NCBI RefSeq assembly: GCF_008728515.1
Contig: NC_044978.1
Location: 144,135,787-144,199,786, forward strand
Length of the DNA stretch: 64,000 nucleotides
Origin: Papio anubis
Taxonomy: Eukaryota > Chordata > Mammalia > Primates > Cercopithecidae
Reading direction: 5' to 3'
A program made the position numbers and the translations under genes. The notes beneath the pieces were generated by a model, which was given only the letters and a program-made list of their open reading frames with translations, did not search any database and was not told the DNA's origin. Below, one piece after another: positions 46,030 to 56,282 of this stretch (within the stretch, counting starts at the first letter, position 1; each line of letters starts with the position of its first letter).

Positions 46030-46400
46030 ACTCTTTTCTCTTTACTACTTCTCTCTCTCTTTCTCTCTCTCTTCGACTCTGTCTCTTTTTCTCTTTGACT
46101 CCCTCTTTGTCTCTTTCTCTCTCTGTCTCTCTCTTTCTCCTTGACTCTGTCTCTTTCTTTCTCTTTCTCTCTGACTTCCTCTTCCAGTTTCTCTTTCCTC
46201 TTTGCTGGTCTTTCTCTGCCTCTGCCAGCTGCTTATGCTGTTATTTCCACCCCCACCCCCTCCCACCCCCCACCCCCGCCTCTCTGACTCTGTCTCTTTC
46301 TCTCTCACTTCCTCTCCTCCCAGTTTCTCTTTCCTCTTTGCTGGTCTTTCCCTGCCTCTGTCAGCTGCTTATACTGTTGTTCTCCCCTCTCCTTCCCCTT
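46030..46400 (-). pseudogene. Purine-rich gag-like segment with tandem duplication
   Basis: The minus strand is rich in GA and encodes an Arg/Glu/Lys-rich frame (87 residues, 46045-46308), as in the charged end of gammaretroviral capsid. The stretch from 46185 recurs 136 bp further at 46321 with few changes ('cagtttctctttcctctttg' in both). Between the copies lie C-rich and CT-rich runs. Confidence 0.5.
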
Positions 46401-47108
46401 TCCCTAGGGGAGGGACCAGTGGGAATGGAGCTACTCTTTCTTCCCCCTAGAAGAAAGGAAAGGGGAGTTCTGAATATTTTTCTTACCACCGGAGGTTTGT
46501 GTGAGGTTCAACCCCCTGAAATTTGTGGAAGGCTCAACCCCTCAAACCAGGGATGTCTCACCTTACTGCTCTGGAAGGTTGACCTGTTTCCTCCCTTTCC
46601 CCCTCTGAGGGTCCCTTGTGCATTTGCCACTCTTGTTGTCCTCTCTGGCTGCTCCCCCAGGGGAGAATTAGGTCCCTCTTAGTGTTGGCGTGCTGGAATA
46701 AATCCCACGACAGGGTCTGCCCTAAGCCATATAAAGTAGCTATGGAACCGCGGAGAGGACCTACTCACTCCTTGCAGCAGTAGGACTTGTCACCATCCAC
46801 ACGACCAACACACAAGTAGGGTTGTTTGTGATCATTCACCCCCACACACATTTAGCCCTCCAGAATTTGACCACCAAGGAAGTACTTTACCAGCTCCCGC
46901 AGCTTCTCCTTCCTTGGTCTGTGCACAGAGTCGTCGTGGCAGCATGTGAGGATCCTTTAAGCCAGGTTGCTGGCAAGTTTCCGCATTGCTGAGAGTTCGG
47001 GTTATTCCTCCCACTGCGAGTCCTGATTTCTCACCCCTGAGGCGGCCACCAGGGGGCGCAGCGCCCTCCTCATGAGAGAACCAGAGACCGCCCCCAGTCG
47101 GGAATGTA

Positions 47109-47126
47109 ATCCCCAGCGAGCCCTCA
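47109..47126 (-). promoter_or_regulatory. Proviral primer-binding site (tRNA-Pro-like)
   Basis: Three bases inside the 5' LTR end, the minus strand reads TGAGGGCTCGCTGGGGAT. It agrees with the canonical proline-tRNA primer site at 14 of 18 positions. The differences fit decay or another primer, so the assignment is tentative. Confidence 0.55.
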
Positions 47127-47129
47127 AAT

Positions 47130-47668
47130 TGTTATAAATAAAGTTTTGGTGCCACAAAAGAAACAGCACTCGACTATAAAATGTTCTTTTTCATTCTCAG
47201 CAAGGCAATGTACTTCTATAGAAGGGTGCGCCCTTACAGAAGGAGCAATGGTGAGCACACACTTGGACAAGGGAAGGGAATGGGTTTTTATCCCTGACTC
47301 AAGTAGCGGTGCCTGCTGCTGTGTCGTTCCCCTATTGGCTAGGGTTAGACCTCACAGGCTAAACTAATTCTGATTGGCTAATTTAAAGAGAGTGACGGGG
47401 TGAATGGTTTGTCGGGGAAAATGGTTATGGTAGGGCCGGAAATCAGAATGAGTCAGGGTGTAAAAAGAGCGGGTAATCGGAATAAATGAGGGTGGAGAGG
47501 GTAATTGGAATGAGTCAGGGTGGAGCACGTAATCGGAATGAATCAGGGTGAAGCAGGTAATCGAAAAAGTTGTTTTACAAGGAAGTTAAGTTTAAAAGTA
47601 GAAGGCAAAGAATTAAACATACTAACATACTGATTCTTTGAAGAGAAATTTAGAACTCATTTCTAACA
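47130..47668 (-). repeat. Proviral 5' LTR
   Basis: Read on the minus strand it starts TGTTAGAAATGAG and ends TTTATAACA. The U3 holds about four 28-bp tandem units (roughly 47433-47568), two of which carry TGAGTCA (47449-47455 and 47511-47517), the AP-1-type motif. CCAAT boxes follow at 47377-47373 and 47338-47334, then a TATA-like GATAAAAACC near 47284. This is a normal retroviral promoter layout. Present activity is unknown. Confidence 0.9.
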
Positions 47669-48535
47669 ACACCCATTAGAATGGCCAAAATCCAAGACAC
47701 AGCACCAAATGCTGGTGAAGATGTGGAGCTACGGGATCTCTCACACATTGCTGGTGAGAATGCAAAATGATACAGCACTTTGGAAGTCAGACAATTTCTT
47801 ACAAAGCTGGACATGGTCTTACCATCCATTCTAGCAATGATACTCCTTGGTATTTCTCCAAATGGGTTGAAAACTTACAATCCCCCAAAAAACCCTCACA
47901 CTAATGTTTATTGCAGCTGTATCCACAATTGCTCAAACTTGGAAGCAACCAAGATGTCCTTCGATAGGAGAATGGATAAACAAACTGCAGTGCATCTGTA
48001 CCATGGAATATTATTGGCAATAAAAAAAGTTTTCAAGCCATGGAAAGATATGCAAGCACATTGCTAAGAGAAAGAAGCCAGTCGGAAAAAAGACACATAC
48101 TGTATGACTGCAACTATATGACACTCTGGAAAAGGCAAAACTATGAAGACAGTTAAAAAGAAAAATCAGTGGTTGCCGCAGGTTTAAGGGGAGGGAGGGA
48201 TAGAGAAACAGGTTAAACACAGGGGATTTTTAGGGCAGTGAAACTATTCTTTAAGATGCTGTAATGGTGAATACTTCACATTATACATTTGTTAAAACCA
48301 CAGAACTGTACAACATAAAGGGTGAGCCCTAATGTAAACTATGGACTTTGGTTAATAAGAACATATATTGATTCATCAATAGTAACAAACGTACCACCAC
48401 ACTAATATAAGATGTTAATAACAAGTGCAACTGTGGAGGGGGTACAAAGGAAGTTCATGATAATTCTATACTTCCTGCTTGATTTTTCTATAAACCTAAA
48501 GTTGCTAGAAAAAATAAAGTCTATTTAAAAACAAA

Positions 48536-48877
48536 AACAAAACAAAAACGAGAAGAAACCTGTGCAGTCTTAAAATAAAAACCAAACCTAACAAAAGGTG
48601 GGGGAGCAGAATTTAACCAGCTGGGGAAAAGGCACAGAGAGTAAGGCACAATGGAATAAAAAAAATATTGCAGGGGCTAAGGCGAGTGATGAGAGAGCTG
48701 TTCATGTTCCCAGCATTGCATGGAGTGCAAAGGAATAGTGGGGTGGATAGAGATGCGGCTCACAGGACATTGGACACCATGCTGGGGAGTTCTAATTTTA
48801 TCCTGGGAGCAACGGGAAGTCACTCAAGGGTTGTAAGAAGGGAGTGACCTGGAGATTTCTGCTTTAGAAAGAGCATT
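48536..48877. other. Low-copy spacer
   Basis: Begins with an (AAAAC)n-like L1 tail to about 48550. The remainder shows no named repeat or gene. Confidence 0.4.
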
Positions 48878-49172
48878 CTTTTTTTTTTTTTTTTTGAGGC
48901 GGGTCTCGCTGTCACACCCAGGCGCTGGAGTGCAGTGGCGATCTCGGCTCACTGCAAAGCTCCGCCTCCCAGTTCGCGCCCATTCTCCTGCCTCAGCCTC
49001 CGGTAGCTGGGACTACAGGCCATGCACGCCCGGCCCCTGGTTTTTGTATTTTTAGTAGAGGCGGGGTTTCACCATGTTAGCCAGGATGGTCTCGATCTCC
49101 TGACCTCATTGATCCACCCGCCTCGGCCTCCCAAAGTGCTGGGATTACAGGCTTGAGCCACAGCCTTGACCT
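48878..49172 (-). repeat. AluY-like, antisense, with many small indels
   Basis: Recognisable from the T-run to 'gccacagccttgacc'. Its substitutions are few, but 1-3-bp gains and losses are many: at 'gaggcgggtctcgctgtcac', 'ccaggcgctggag', 'cactgcaaagctcc', 'gcgcccattctc', 'cctccggtagctgg' and 'cctcattgatcc'. 'gcattctt' flanks both sides. Confidence 0.88.
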
Positions 49173-49210
49173 AAAAGGCTGCATTCTTATTAGCATTATG
49201 GAGAATCTTT

Positions 49211-50132
49211 TTTTTTTAACTTTTTTTTTTTTTTATTATTATACTTTAAGTTCTAGGGTATATGTGCTAGCGATGCAGGTTTGTTATATGTATACATGTG
49301 CCATGTTGGTGTGCTGCACCCATTAACTCGTCATTTACATTTAGGTTTATCTCCTAATGCTATCCCTCCCCTCCTTCCCACTCCCCACAATAGGACCTGG
49401 TGTATGATGTGTCCCTTCCTGTGTCCAAGCGATCTCATTGTTCAATTCCCACTTATGAGTGAGAACATGCGGTATTTGGTTTTCTGTTCTTGCAATAGTT
49501 TGCTGAAAATGATGGTTTCCAGCTGCATCCACGTCCCTACAAAGGACACGAACTCATCCTTTTTTATGGCTGCATAGTTTTCTATGGTGTATATGTGCCA
49601 CATCTTCTTAATCCAGTCTGTCACTGATGGACATTTGGGTTGATTCCAAGTCTTTGCTATTGTGAATAGTGCCACAATAAACATACGTCATCAGTGTGCA
49701 TGTGTCTTTATAGCAGCATGATTTATAATCCTTTGGGTATATCCCCATTAATGGGATGGTTGCGTCAGATGGTATTTCTAGTTCTAGATCCTTGAGGAAT
49801 CGCCATACTGTTTTCCACAATGGTTGAACTAGTTTACAATCCCACCAACAGTGTAAAAGTGTTCCTATTTCTCCACATCCTCTCCAGCACTTGTTGTTTC
49901 CTGACTTTTTAACAATTGCCATTCTAACTGGTGTGAGATGGTATCTCATTGTGGTTTTAATTTGCATTTCTCTGATGGCCAGTGATGACGAGCATTTCAG
50001 ACTCCCATACAATAATAATGGGAGACTTCAACACCCCATTGTCAACATTAGACAGATTAACGAGACAGAAAGTTAACAAGGATATCCAGGAATTGAACTC
50101 AACTCTGCACCAAGTGGACCTGATAGACATCT
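49211..50132 (-). repeat. L1PA-type copy with 5' inversion (twin priming)
   Basis: 49211-49995 is the antisense L1 3' end. At about 49996 the sequence switches to sense-strand ORF2 from much further upstream ('aataataatgggagacttca', 'tagacagattaacgagacag') up to 50132. An 18-bp duplication 'gcattatggagaatcttt' / 'gcattatggggaatcttt' lies at 49193-49210 and 50133-50150. The two parts therefore arrived together as one inverted insertion. Confidence 0.9.
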
Positions 50133-50289
50133 GCATTATGGGGAATCTTTAGGAAAGTAAACAAGCCTGGAGGCAGGGAAGACTTTAAGAGGCTACTGCA
50201 ATAGTTCAAGTGCAGGGGGGTGATTGCTTTGCTAGTTACTCTTCATTTAAGCCTCCAGACCCACTCTGCTGTCTCTGCCCTACTCTGTG

Positions 50290-50545
50290 CAGAGAAACGG
50301 TTTTGATCGAGTTTGAGCAATTATGGATAAAACTGCTAGAAACATTGCTGTGAGGATTTTTGTGTGGATGTAAGTTTTCAGCCCATTGGAGAAATACCAA
50401 GGAGTATGATTGCTGGAATGTATGATAAGATCACGTTCAGCTTTGTAAGAAACAGTCTGTCTTCCAAAGTGCTGTACCTTTTGTACCAGCAATGAATGAG
50501 AGATCCTATTGCTCCACACCCTCACCAGCATTTGGTGCTTAGTGC
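50290..50545 (-). repeat. Old L1 (L1M-type) fragment, antisense
   Basis: 'gagcaattatggataaaact', 'taagttttcagcccattgga' and 'tcaccagcatttggtg' follow the reversed L1M order. It overlaps in content with the sense L1 at 47.7-48.0 kb. Confidence 0.7.
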
Positions 50546-50559
50546 AGGAGGGAGGAGCC

Positions 50560-50985
50560 TGAGGACTGCATCTCCTGGGCTCCCTTACCCTTTGGTGTCA
50601 TTTGGGTTTGACCAGTAGGAGGTACCAACAAGACTAGAAGACAGGAGGAGGAAGGGTTGGTGTTTTATCCCTTCACCCCAACTTCAGTGCTACACAGGCC
50701 ACAGCCTCTTCCGCATGCTGTCTTTGACCACAGCAACCACTGGGTGGCCACAGCCCATAGCCTCTTCCATTGGCTCTCACTGAGTCTTGGGAACACAGTA
50801 ACCTCCCACTGCCCCCAGTGCTAGGAGTAGTAAGGGCATCACTCTTCTTGTCATCCAGGTGCCCCACTGCTCCTTGCTTTTCCATTCACCTCGGCTACAT
50901 TTCTCAAATTGTCTCCTCATTAAAATCTCTTCACGTCACCCATCTGGGATGCATTCAGTTTTCTACCAGGCCTAATAGATACAGT
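50560..50985 (+). repeat. Unassigned interspersed repeat, related to 59.64-60.06 kb
   Basis: 'ttgggtttgaccagtaggag' here resembles a stretch in the 59.7-59.9 kb segment ('ctatttgaccactgggtgg'), and both end in a 'tcattaaa'/'cactaaac' type end. I recall an LTR-like family of this layout but cannot name it. Confidence 0.3.
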
Positions 50986-51949
50986 TGTTATAGGAGTTAT
51001 TAAGAAATTATTTTAGGCAGATAGAGAGGAAAAGGGGTCTGTGGGAAGTTTTTGTTTCTTTTAAAGCAGCTCCAGAAACATTTCTTGTCTAGCAGGAAAG
51101 CCCCAGCTCTTAGAGCTGGGCTGGCAAGCTTTGATATGCAAATGCAGACCATTAGAAACTAGGTCTACCCAAAGATTCCCACCCTTGTCCTCTTGCCCTT
51201 GCCCCAACATGTGCCTGACAACATGGCCACCCCCACATATCCCCATGTGTGTAGAACATCATGGCGCCCTGCATTTGCATATTATAAGGCTAGGGTGGGA
51301 CGGCCAGTTTTTCCATGGGCTACGTGAATGACATGCCTGGTCAAATCAATCCTCTGAGCCCTATGCAAGTCAGACACCATCTCCTCCAGCCTACTCATAA
51401 GCAGCCACTTTTCAGCAAGCACATTGGGTTTCCTCTCTTGGCTTGGAACCCCCCTCCTCTGAATGGAGGAGCTTCCTCCTTCTTTTAAGGGAGGAGACCA
51501 CTCCTCATATTGTCTTATGCCCAATTTCTGCCTTCAAAGAAAGAAGAAGTAAAAACTAAAAGGCAGAAATGAAATCCACGGGCAAATTTAGCCCGGCGTC
51601 ACACCCTGGGCCTGGTAGTTAAAGATTGACCCCTAACTAATCAGTTATGTTATCTATAGATTACAAACACTGTATGGAAAAGCACTGTGAAAATCCCTAT
51701 CGTGTCCTGTTCCATTCTAATTACCGGTGCATGAAGCCCCCAGTCACGTACCCCCTGCTTGCTCAATCAATCATGACCCTCTCACTTGAACCCCCTTAGA
51801 GTTGTAAGCCCTTAAGAGGGACGGGAATTGCTCACTGGGGGAGCTCAGTTGTTAGAGACGTGAGTCTTGCCGAATCTCCTGGCCAAATAAAGCCCTTCCT
51901 TCTTTAATTCGGTATCTGAGGGGTTTTGTCTGCAGCTTGTCCTGCTACA
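50986..51949 (+). repeat. Solo ERV LTR, family not named
   Basis: About 964 bp from 'tgttataggagttattaag' to 'cagcttgtcctgctaca', with TG...CA ends. An AATAAA lies at 51885, followed by 'gcccttccttctttaattcg', a standard LTR 3' layout. No interior is attached, and no clear target duplication is seen. Confidence 0.7.
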
Positions 51950-52990
51950 CTTTCTAACCTATTACACTCAAAGCTCCTTAAAACCACTCTACGTGTGTCC
52001 ATGTTGTTTTATCTAAATTGGCACGAGACTAAGGACCCTGGTGTTCCTCTAGTCATCGAAGCTGTATCACAGTTGCCTTAGCATAAGTGGTGGTAGGAAG
52101 AGACACCAGAGACACCTGGAGAGATACTGCTCTTAGGCAATGAACTTGACAAGAACAACGGGGCTTGGACAGAGCAGGGATGAGAGAGAGAAGTACAGGC
52201 AGGAAGAAGTTGTGAGTGATTAATGGATTTTTAGCCTAGTCCCCTGGGTCAGTGGTGATGCCATTTACTACCATTATCTTGGAGCTGCTGGTAGATGCTG
52301 GAGATGCTGGTAGGTTTAGGACAAACCACAGTTATGGTGACTATAACTTGAATATTAGTAAAAATCGTTTTTTGCTGGCATGTTACTTGTAAAAACATAC
52401 AGTTCAGTGATTCACTTCAGAGTCAATAACTCTCTAGGCCCATTTAAAAGGTTTTCAAAAACATGTCCTCGATTAAACAACAGATACCACTTATAGACCA
52501 TGTCTGTTTTCAAGGGTTTCAGAGCAGTAATTAATCAGGCAACTGAAAAAGCAGAGCCCTTATCTTTTTATCCAATTAGGAGAAATCTCTGTGAGTTTTG
52601 GTCACCAAAACTGTTTGATTTTGTTGAAGTGCAATGTCATGAGTGACTGCTTTTATATCTTAGAAAATATCAATATTTACTTTAAACTTACAGTTAAACT
52701 AAAGGAAGACAAAATGGATTAATTAACTGTCACAGAATACATGGGGGCTGCGGCTGGGTTACTACCACACAGCACCATGAATGCGAAAAGAGGCACACGA
52801 CACTTCATACTCTCCCCAACTGGGAGACGTTTCTGGCTTCCTCTTCGTGTTTTTGACTTTTTGTGTCCCGTCCATTGACCACATGGGATGGGCTTGTTTC
52901 CACCTCCATACTTTTGCCCGTAGACGCTAGACCATCTTCTGTCCTTCCTATCCCATGTGGGTTCTTCTCTACCTTAAAAATATGCCAATT
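51950..52990. other. Low-copy DNA, no gene recognised
   Basis: No named repeat; frames are 68 residues or shorter. Confidence 0.4.
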
Positions 52991-53308
52991 AGACAAGGTG
53001 CAGTGGCCCACGCCTATAATCCCAGGACTTTGGGAGGCCGAGGCAAGGCAAGCAGATTGCTTGAGGTCAGGAGTTAGAAACCAGCCTGGTCAACATGGTG
53101 AAACCCCATCTGCACTAAAACTACGAAAATTAGCCAGGTGTGGTGGTGCACACCTGTAATCCCAGCTATTCAGGAAGCCTGAGTAGACCGAGGCATGAGA
53201 ATCACTTGAACCCAGCAAGCACAGGTTGCCATGAACCAAGATTGCGCCACTGCACTCCAGCCCGGGTGACAGAGCAAGACTCCAACTCAAAAAAAAAAAT
53301 TAAAAAGC
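52991..53308 (+). repeat. Alu (S/J-like), sense
   Basis: Full dimer with several short insertions (extra 'aaggc' near 53044, extra 'tgagtagacc' near 53180) and an A-tail. Confidence 0.85.
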
Positions 53309-53313
53309 CAAGT

Positions 53314-53550
53314 AGGCCAGGCATGGTGGCTCACTCGTGTAATCACAGAACTTTGAAAGACCAAGGCAGACAGATCACTTCAGTCCATTTCAAGACCAGC
53401 CTGGGCAACATGGCGAAAACCAGTCTCTACAAAAAATACAAAAAAATTAGCCAGGTGTGGTGGCGCATGCCTGTAGTGCCAACTGCTTGGGAGGCTGAGG
53501 TGGGAGTTTGAGGCTGCAGTGAGCTGTGATCGTACCACTGCACTCTAGTG
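53314..53550 (+). repeat. AluJ-like, sense, 3'-truncated
   Basis: Begins 'ggccaggcatggtggctcac' and stops at 'cactgcactctagt' without the last part of the right monomer or an A-tail. It follows directly on another Alu. Confidence 0.8.
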
Positions 53551-53916
53551 GGGAGCTGGCCTCTTCTCCCAAAGGAGCCAATCAAGTTAAATGTTCTTCT
53601 TTTTAACACCCAAGGACGGGCACATACAGTGGAGTTCTGGTCTGGGTGGGTAGGGGGAGGGCTTTCTGATGAGAGGAAAAATGCTAGATCTGATTCTGAG
53701 GGTGTGCTGGTGGCAGTGGGAGTGATGGGAGGGAAGATATGGCCCCAGGCTTAGGGACATCCAGGCCAGGACTGGACTGCACTGAGAACCAGGGAAACAA
53801 CTTTGGATCTATGCAACTTATTCCCAAATAGTTCAGAAAAATTTGCATATATGAATATACGTATATATGTGTGTACACATACCTACATATATGTGTACGT
53901 AAAAAGAGGAGAGAGA
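53551..53916. other. Low-copy spacer ending in a (TA/TG/CA) run
   Basis: 53848-53903 is a mixed TA/TG/CA run ('atatacgtatatatgtgtgt'). No gene is recognised. Confidence 0.5.
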
Positions 53917-54018
53917 AATCTGAGCCCAGGAGGTCAAGGCTGCAGTGAGCTGATTGTACCACTGCACTGTAGCCTGGGTGACAGAGTGAGACCCCATCTC
54001 AAAAAAAAAAAAAAAAAT
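53917..54018 (+). repeat. Alu right-monomer fragment, sense
   Basis: 'gagcccaggaggtcaaggct' to 'gagaccccatctc' plus a 17-A tail. It is 5'-truncated at or beside the TA/TG run. Confidence 0.85.
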
Positions 54019-54051
54019 GTCAAGTACCAGTTCCAGGAAAACCCTGCCAGA

Positions 54052-54127
54052 TTGAGTTTTCTTCCTTTACTCAGCACCAGAAGAGCTACTTGAGTTTTCT
54101 TCCTTTGTTCAGCACCAAAAGAGCCAT
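54052..54127 (+). repeat. Two-copy 38-bp tandem duplication
   Basis: 'ttgagttttcttccttt' begins at 54052 and again at 54090. The units share 'cagcacca' and 'agagc' and differ at only a few bases. Confidence 0.85.
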
Positions 54128-54318
54128 TCTCATACTTAATTTGAACTACCAGGATCTTCAAGTATTTAAATCATTATCATCTAACAAAGTCAGCTGTAAG
54201 CTAATTGTTGCCCCATTTTCCAACTGATTTCCACAAGACAGCAAAGATTCACTGAGGTTCAGGCCTGGAAGAGATGGCAGAGGCCATGGAGTCTAAGTGG
54301 CTTTACCAATGAAAAGAC

Positions 54319-54613
54319 TGCCAGACGCGGTGGCTCACACCTGTAATCCCAGCACTTTGGGAAGTCGAGGCGGGCAGATCACTTGAGGTCAGGAGTTTTG
54401 AGACCAGCCTGGCCAACATGGCGAAACCCCATCTCTACTAAAAATACAAAAATTAGCCAGGCGTGGTGGCACGTGCCTGTAATCCCAGCTACTTGGGAGG
54501 CTGAGGCAGGAGAAACGCTTCAACCCAGGAGGCAGAGGTGAGCCAAGATCATGGCACTGGACTGCCGCCTGGGTGACAGAGTGTGACTCTGTCTCAAAAA
54601 AAAAAAAAAAGAC
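54319..54613 (+). repeat. Alu (S-like), sense
   Basis: Sense dimer lacking about 8 bp ('ggttgcag') in the right monomer near 54538. 'gaaaagac' occurs on both sides. Confidence 0.92.
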
Positions 54614-55917
54614 CAAGGCTCTTAGTGTTTGGTGGAGCCAGAAGAAGGACTCACCCTTCTGACTCTTGGTTCAAAGCTCTTTCCATCTGTATGAGAAGTT
54701 GCCTGAGTCTGTACTTTTGGTTTCTAGTCCACCTCCTCCTTAGTAGAACAGATCCATCCTAGAGAAATTTCAGGGAGCAAAATGGAGTAAAAACAAAAAA
54801 CACCATGCCTACTTGAAATAAAGTTGCACTACAGTTTCCACTAGATAGAATAAAAATATTAAAAGAGGCAACTAATCTTAAAAAAAAAAAAAAAAAAACC
54901 CATACAAACAAAATCCACTTCCTTTTGTATCATAAAAAACAAAACATTCTTACTGAGAAGTATAGAGAGGAAAATTAAATTAACCCATAATCGCATCTCC
55001 CACAGACTTGTTAGCATTTTACTCTATTTCCTCGAAGGATTTTTTTTTAATCCATGCATGACCAAAAAATGTAACTTTATATATATAAAGGAAAAAAGTA
55101 ACATCTCAATTTTGGAAATTGATAACATATTTAAAAAATGACTGTACTGTACTCAAAATGTTATGAAATAGAGGGATGGAAAAGAAAAAGATAACATCTC
55201 ACAGTTTCAGGGATGAGATGTAGGTACATCAGTTTTCTGCAAAGGAAGGAAGGATTAAGAGAAGAGGCTTGCTAATGTGTGGGGACTCATATGGGATTCT
55301 GGAAAGGTGTCCTTTCAGTATGGGGTGGTCGCTCTGGTATTCCAGGAGCACATGGCTGTGTCTGGTCATTGAACGTTCCCAGGGCTTGTGGGTCATTTGG
55401 ACAGCAGCCAGCGACAGCAGCCAGCAGATGGGCAGCTAATAGCCTTCCTTCTCCAGTGGCCCAGTGCCAGGGGACCATTACCCACACCTGAGTCTCCCAG
55501 CAGCTGGAGAGAAGGCAGGTCATCCCATTGCTCTGTGGACTCAGTTTGGGTCAGAGACAAGGACAGGCTCAACAGTAGGTCAAAGTGAGGCACTGACTTG
55601 GCTAAGAGGGTCTCTGTGTTCTCATCTGTAAAAACATGACTCAAGAAAGGAACTGCTAAGCCAATCATCCAGAACACTAAAAATAGAATTCTCTACTGAG
55701 TCCTAAGCCAGAGCCAGGTCCTAGGCAAGTGTGCTTTATATCCAAAACACAGTGTCCCCAGGCTGAAGGAAGTGATGGATCCCAGTAACACAGATTTCAG
55801 TGAGTCGGGGAGCATGGGCTTACGCAGCGGTTGAGCTCCTCCCCGCTCCTGGTGACCCCAGGGGTAGGAGTAGGGGACTCACCCATGTCAGGAACAGTTC
55901 CAGTTCCCCTGATGAGG
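54614..55917. other. Low-copy DNA, no gene recognised
   Basis: Includes an A-run at 54880-54898 and a possible old antisense L1 fragment at 54900-55075 ('cccataatcgcatctcccac'). Frames of 66-94 residues at 55279-55677 overlap on both strands without domains. No exon evidence. Confidence 0.4.
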
Positions 55918-56185
55918 AGGCAATATGGGGTCATGACTAAGAGTAGCGACTCTGGCATCTGACCGTCTGGATTCAAATCCCAGCTCTACTTTCTGTAACA
56001 TTGGGAGAAGTTCCTTAATTTCTCTTTGCCTCTATTTCCCATCTGTAGAATGGGGATAATTAAAAGTACTCGTGGTTATTGTCACAGGGTTCTTGTCACC
56101 ATTAAAAATGATAATGTGTGTAAAGTGTTTGGCAAAGTACCTGGAGCTAAATGCTCTATAATTTCTAGCTATTACAGTAATTAGA
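55918..56185 (+). repeat. MIR SINE, sense, nearly full length
   Basis: The tRNA-derived head ('catgactaagagtagcgact', then 'gattcaaatcccagctc' as a B-box-like stretch), core ('tctgtagaatggggataatt') and tail ('taaagtgtttggcaaagtac') are all present. Confidence 0.88.
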
Positions 56186-56227
56186 GGTCACCCTTACCCA
56201 CATACCATCCATGTTCTCCTCCTCTGA

Positions 56228-56248
56228 ACATATGCACGTGCGCATGCG

Positions 56249-56282
<34 letters not shown>
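56228..56282. repeat. (CG)n(CA)n alternating purine-pyrimidine tract
   Basis: 55 bp alternate purine and pyrimidine without a break, including (CG)n from 56247 and (CA)n from 56256. Such tracts can form Z-DNA under negative supercoiling. Confidence 0.95.

Larger units (their letters stand above)
41215..47668 (-). mobile_element. Class I (gamma-like) endogenous retrovirus, decayed provirus
   Basis: Two LTRs (47130-47668 is 5', 41215-42018 is 3') flank about 5.1 kb on the minus strand. The 4-bp duplication ACAC at 41211-41214 and 47669-47672 is the usual length for class I ERVs. A proline-tRNA-like primer site follows the 5' LTR. The interior order is leader/gag-like, pol (reverse-transcriptase end, RNase H, integrase end), then env, all broken by stops and indels. 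Most of gag, protease and the RT core is missing. The LTRs differ at roughly one base in ten by eye, so the insertion is old. I cannot name the HERV family. Confidence 0.88.
41085..48535 (+). repeat. Old L1 (L1M-type) 3' end, split by the provirus
   Basis: The left part, 41085-41214 ('gcaaatgaaaagatgttcaa', 'aattaaaacaacaaggaaac'), continues at 47669-48535 ('cattagaatggccaaaatcc', 'tgcagctgtatccacaattg', 'catggaatattattggcaat'). The join falls exactly at the 4-bp proviral duplication, so the L1 was there first. Confidence 0.85.

Noticed and set aside
46095..46682. 195-residue plus-strand frame over the CT-rich proviral segment
   Set aside because: It is antisense to the provirus and made of Ser/Leu/Pro-rich repeat translation.
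55976..55992. tRNA-like B box
   Set aside because: It belongs to the tRNA-derived head of a MIR SINE; there is no cloverleaf or intact tRNA.
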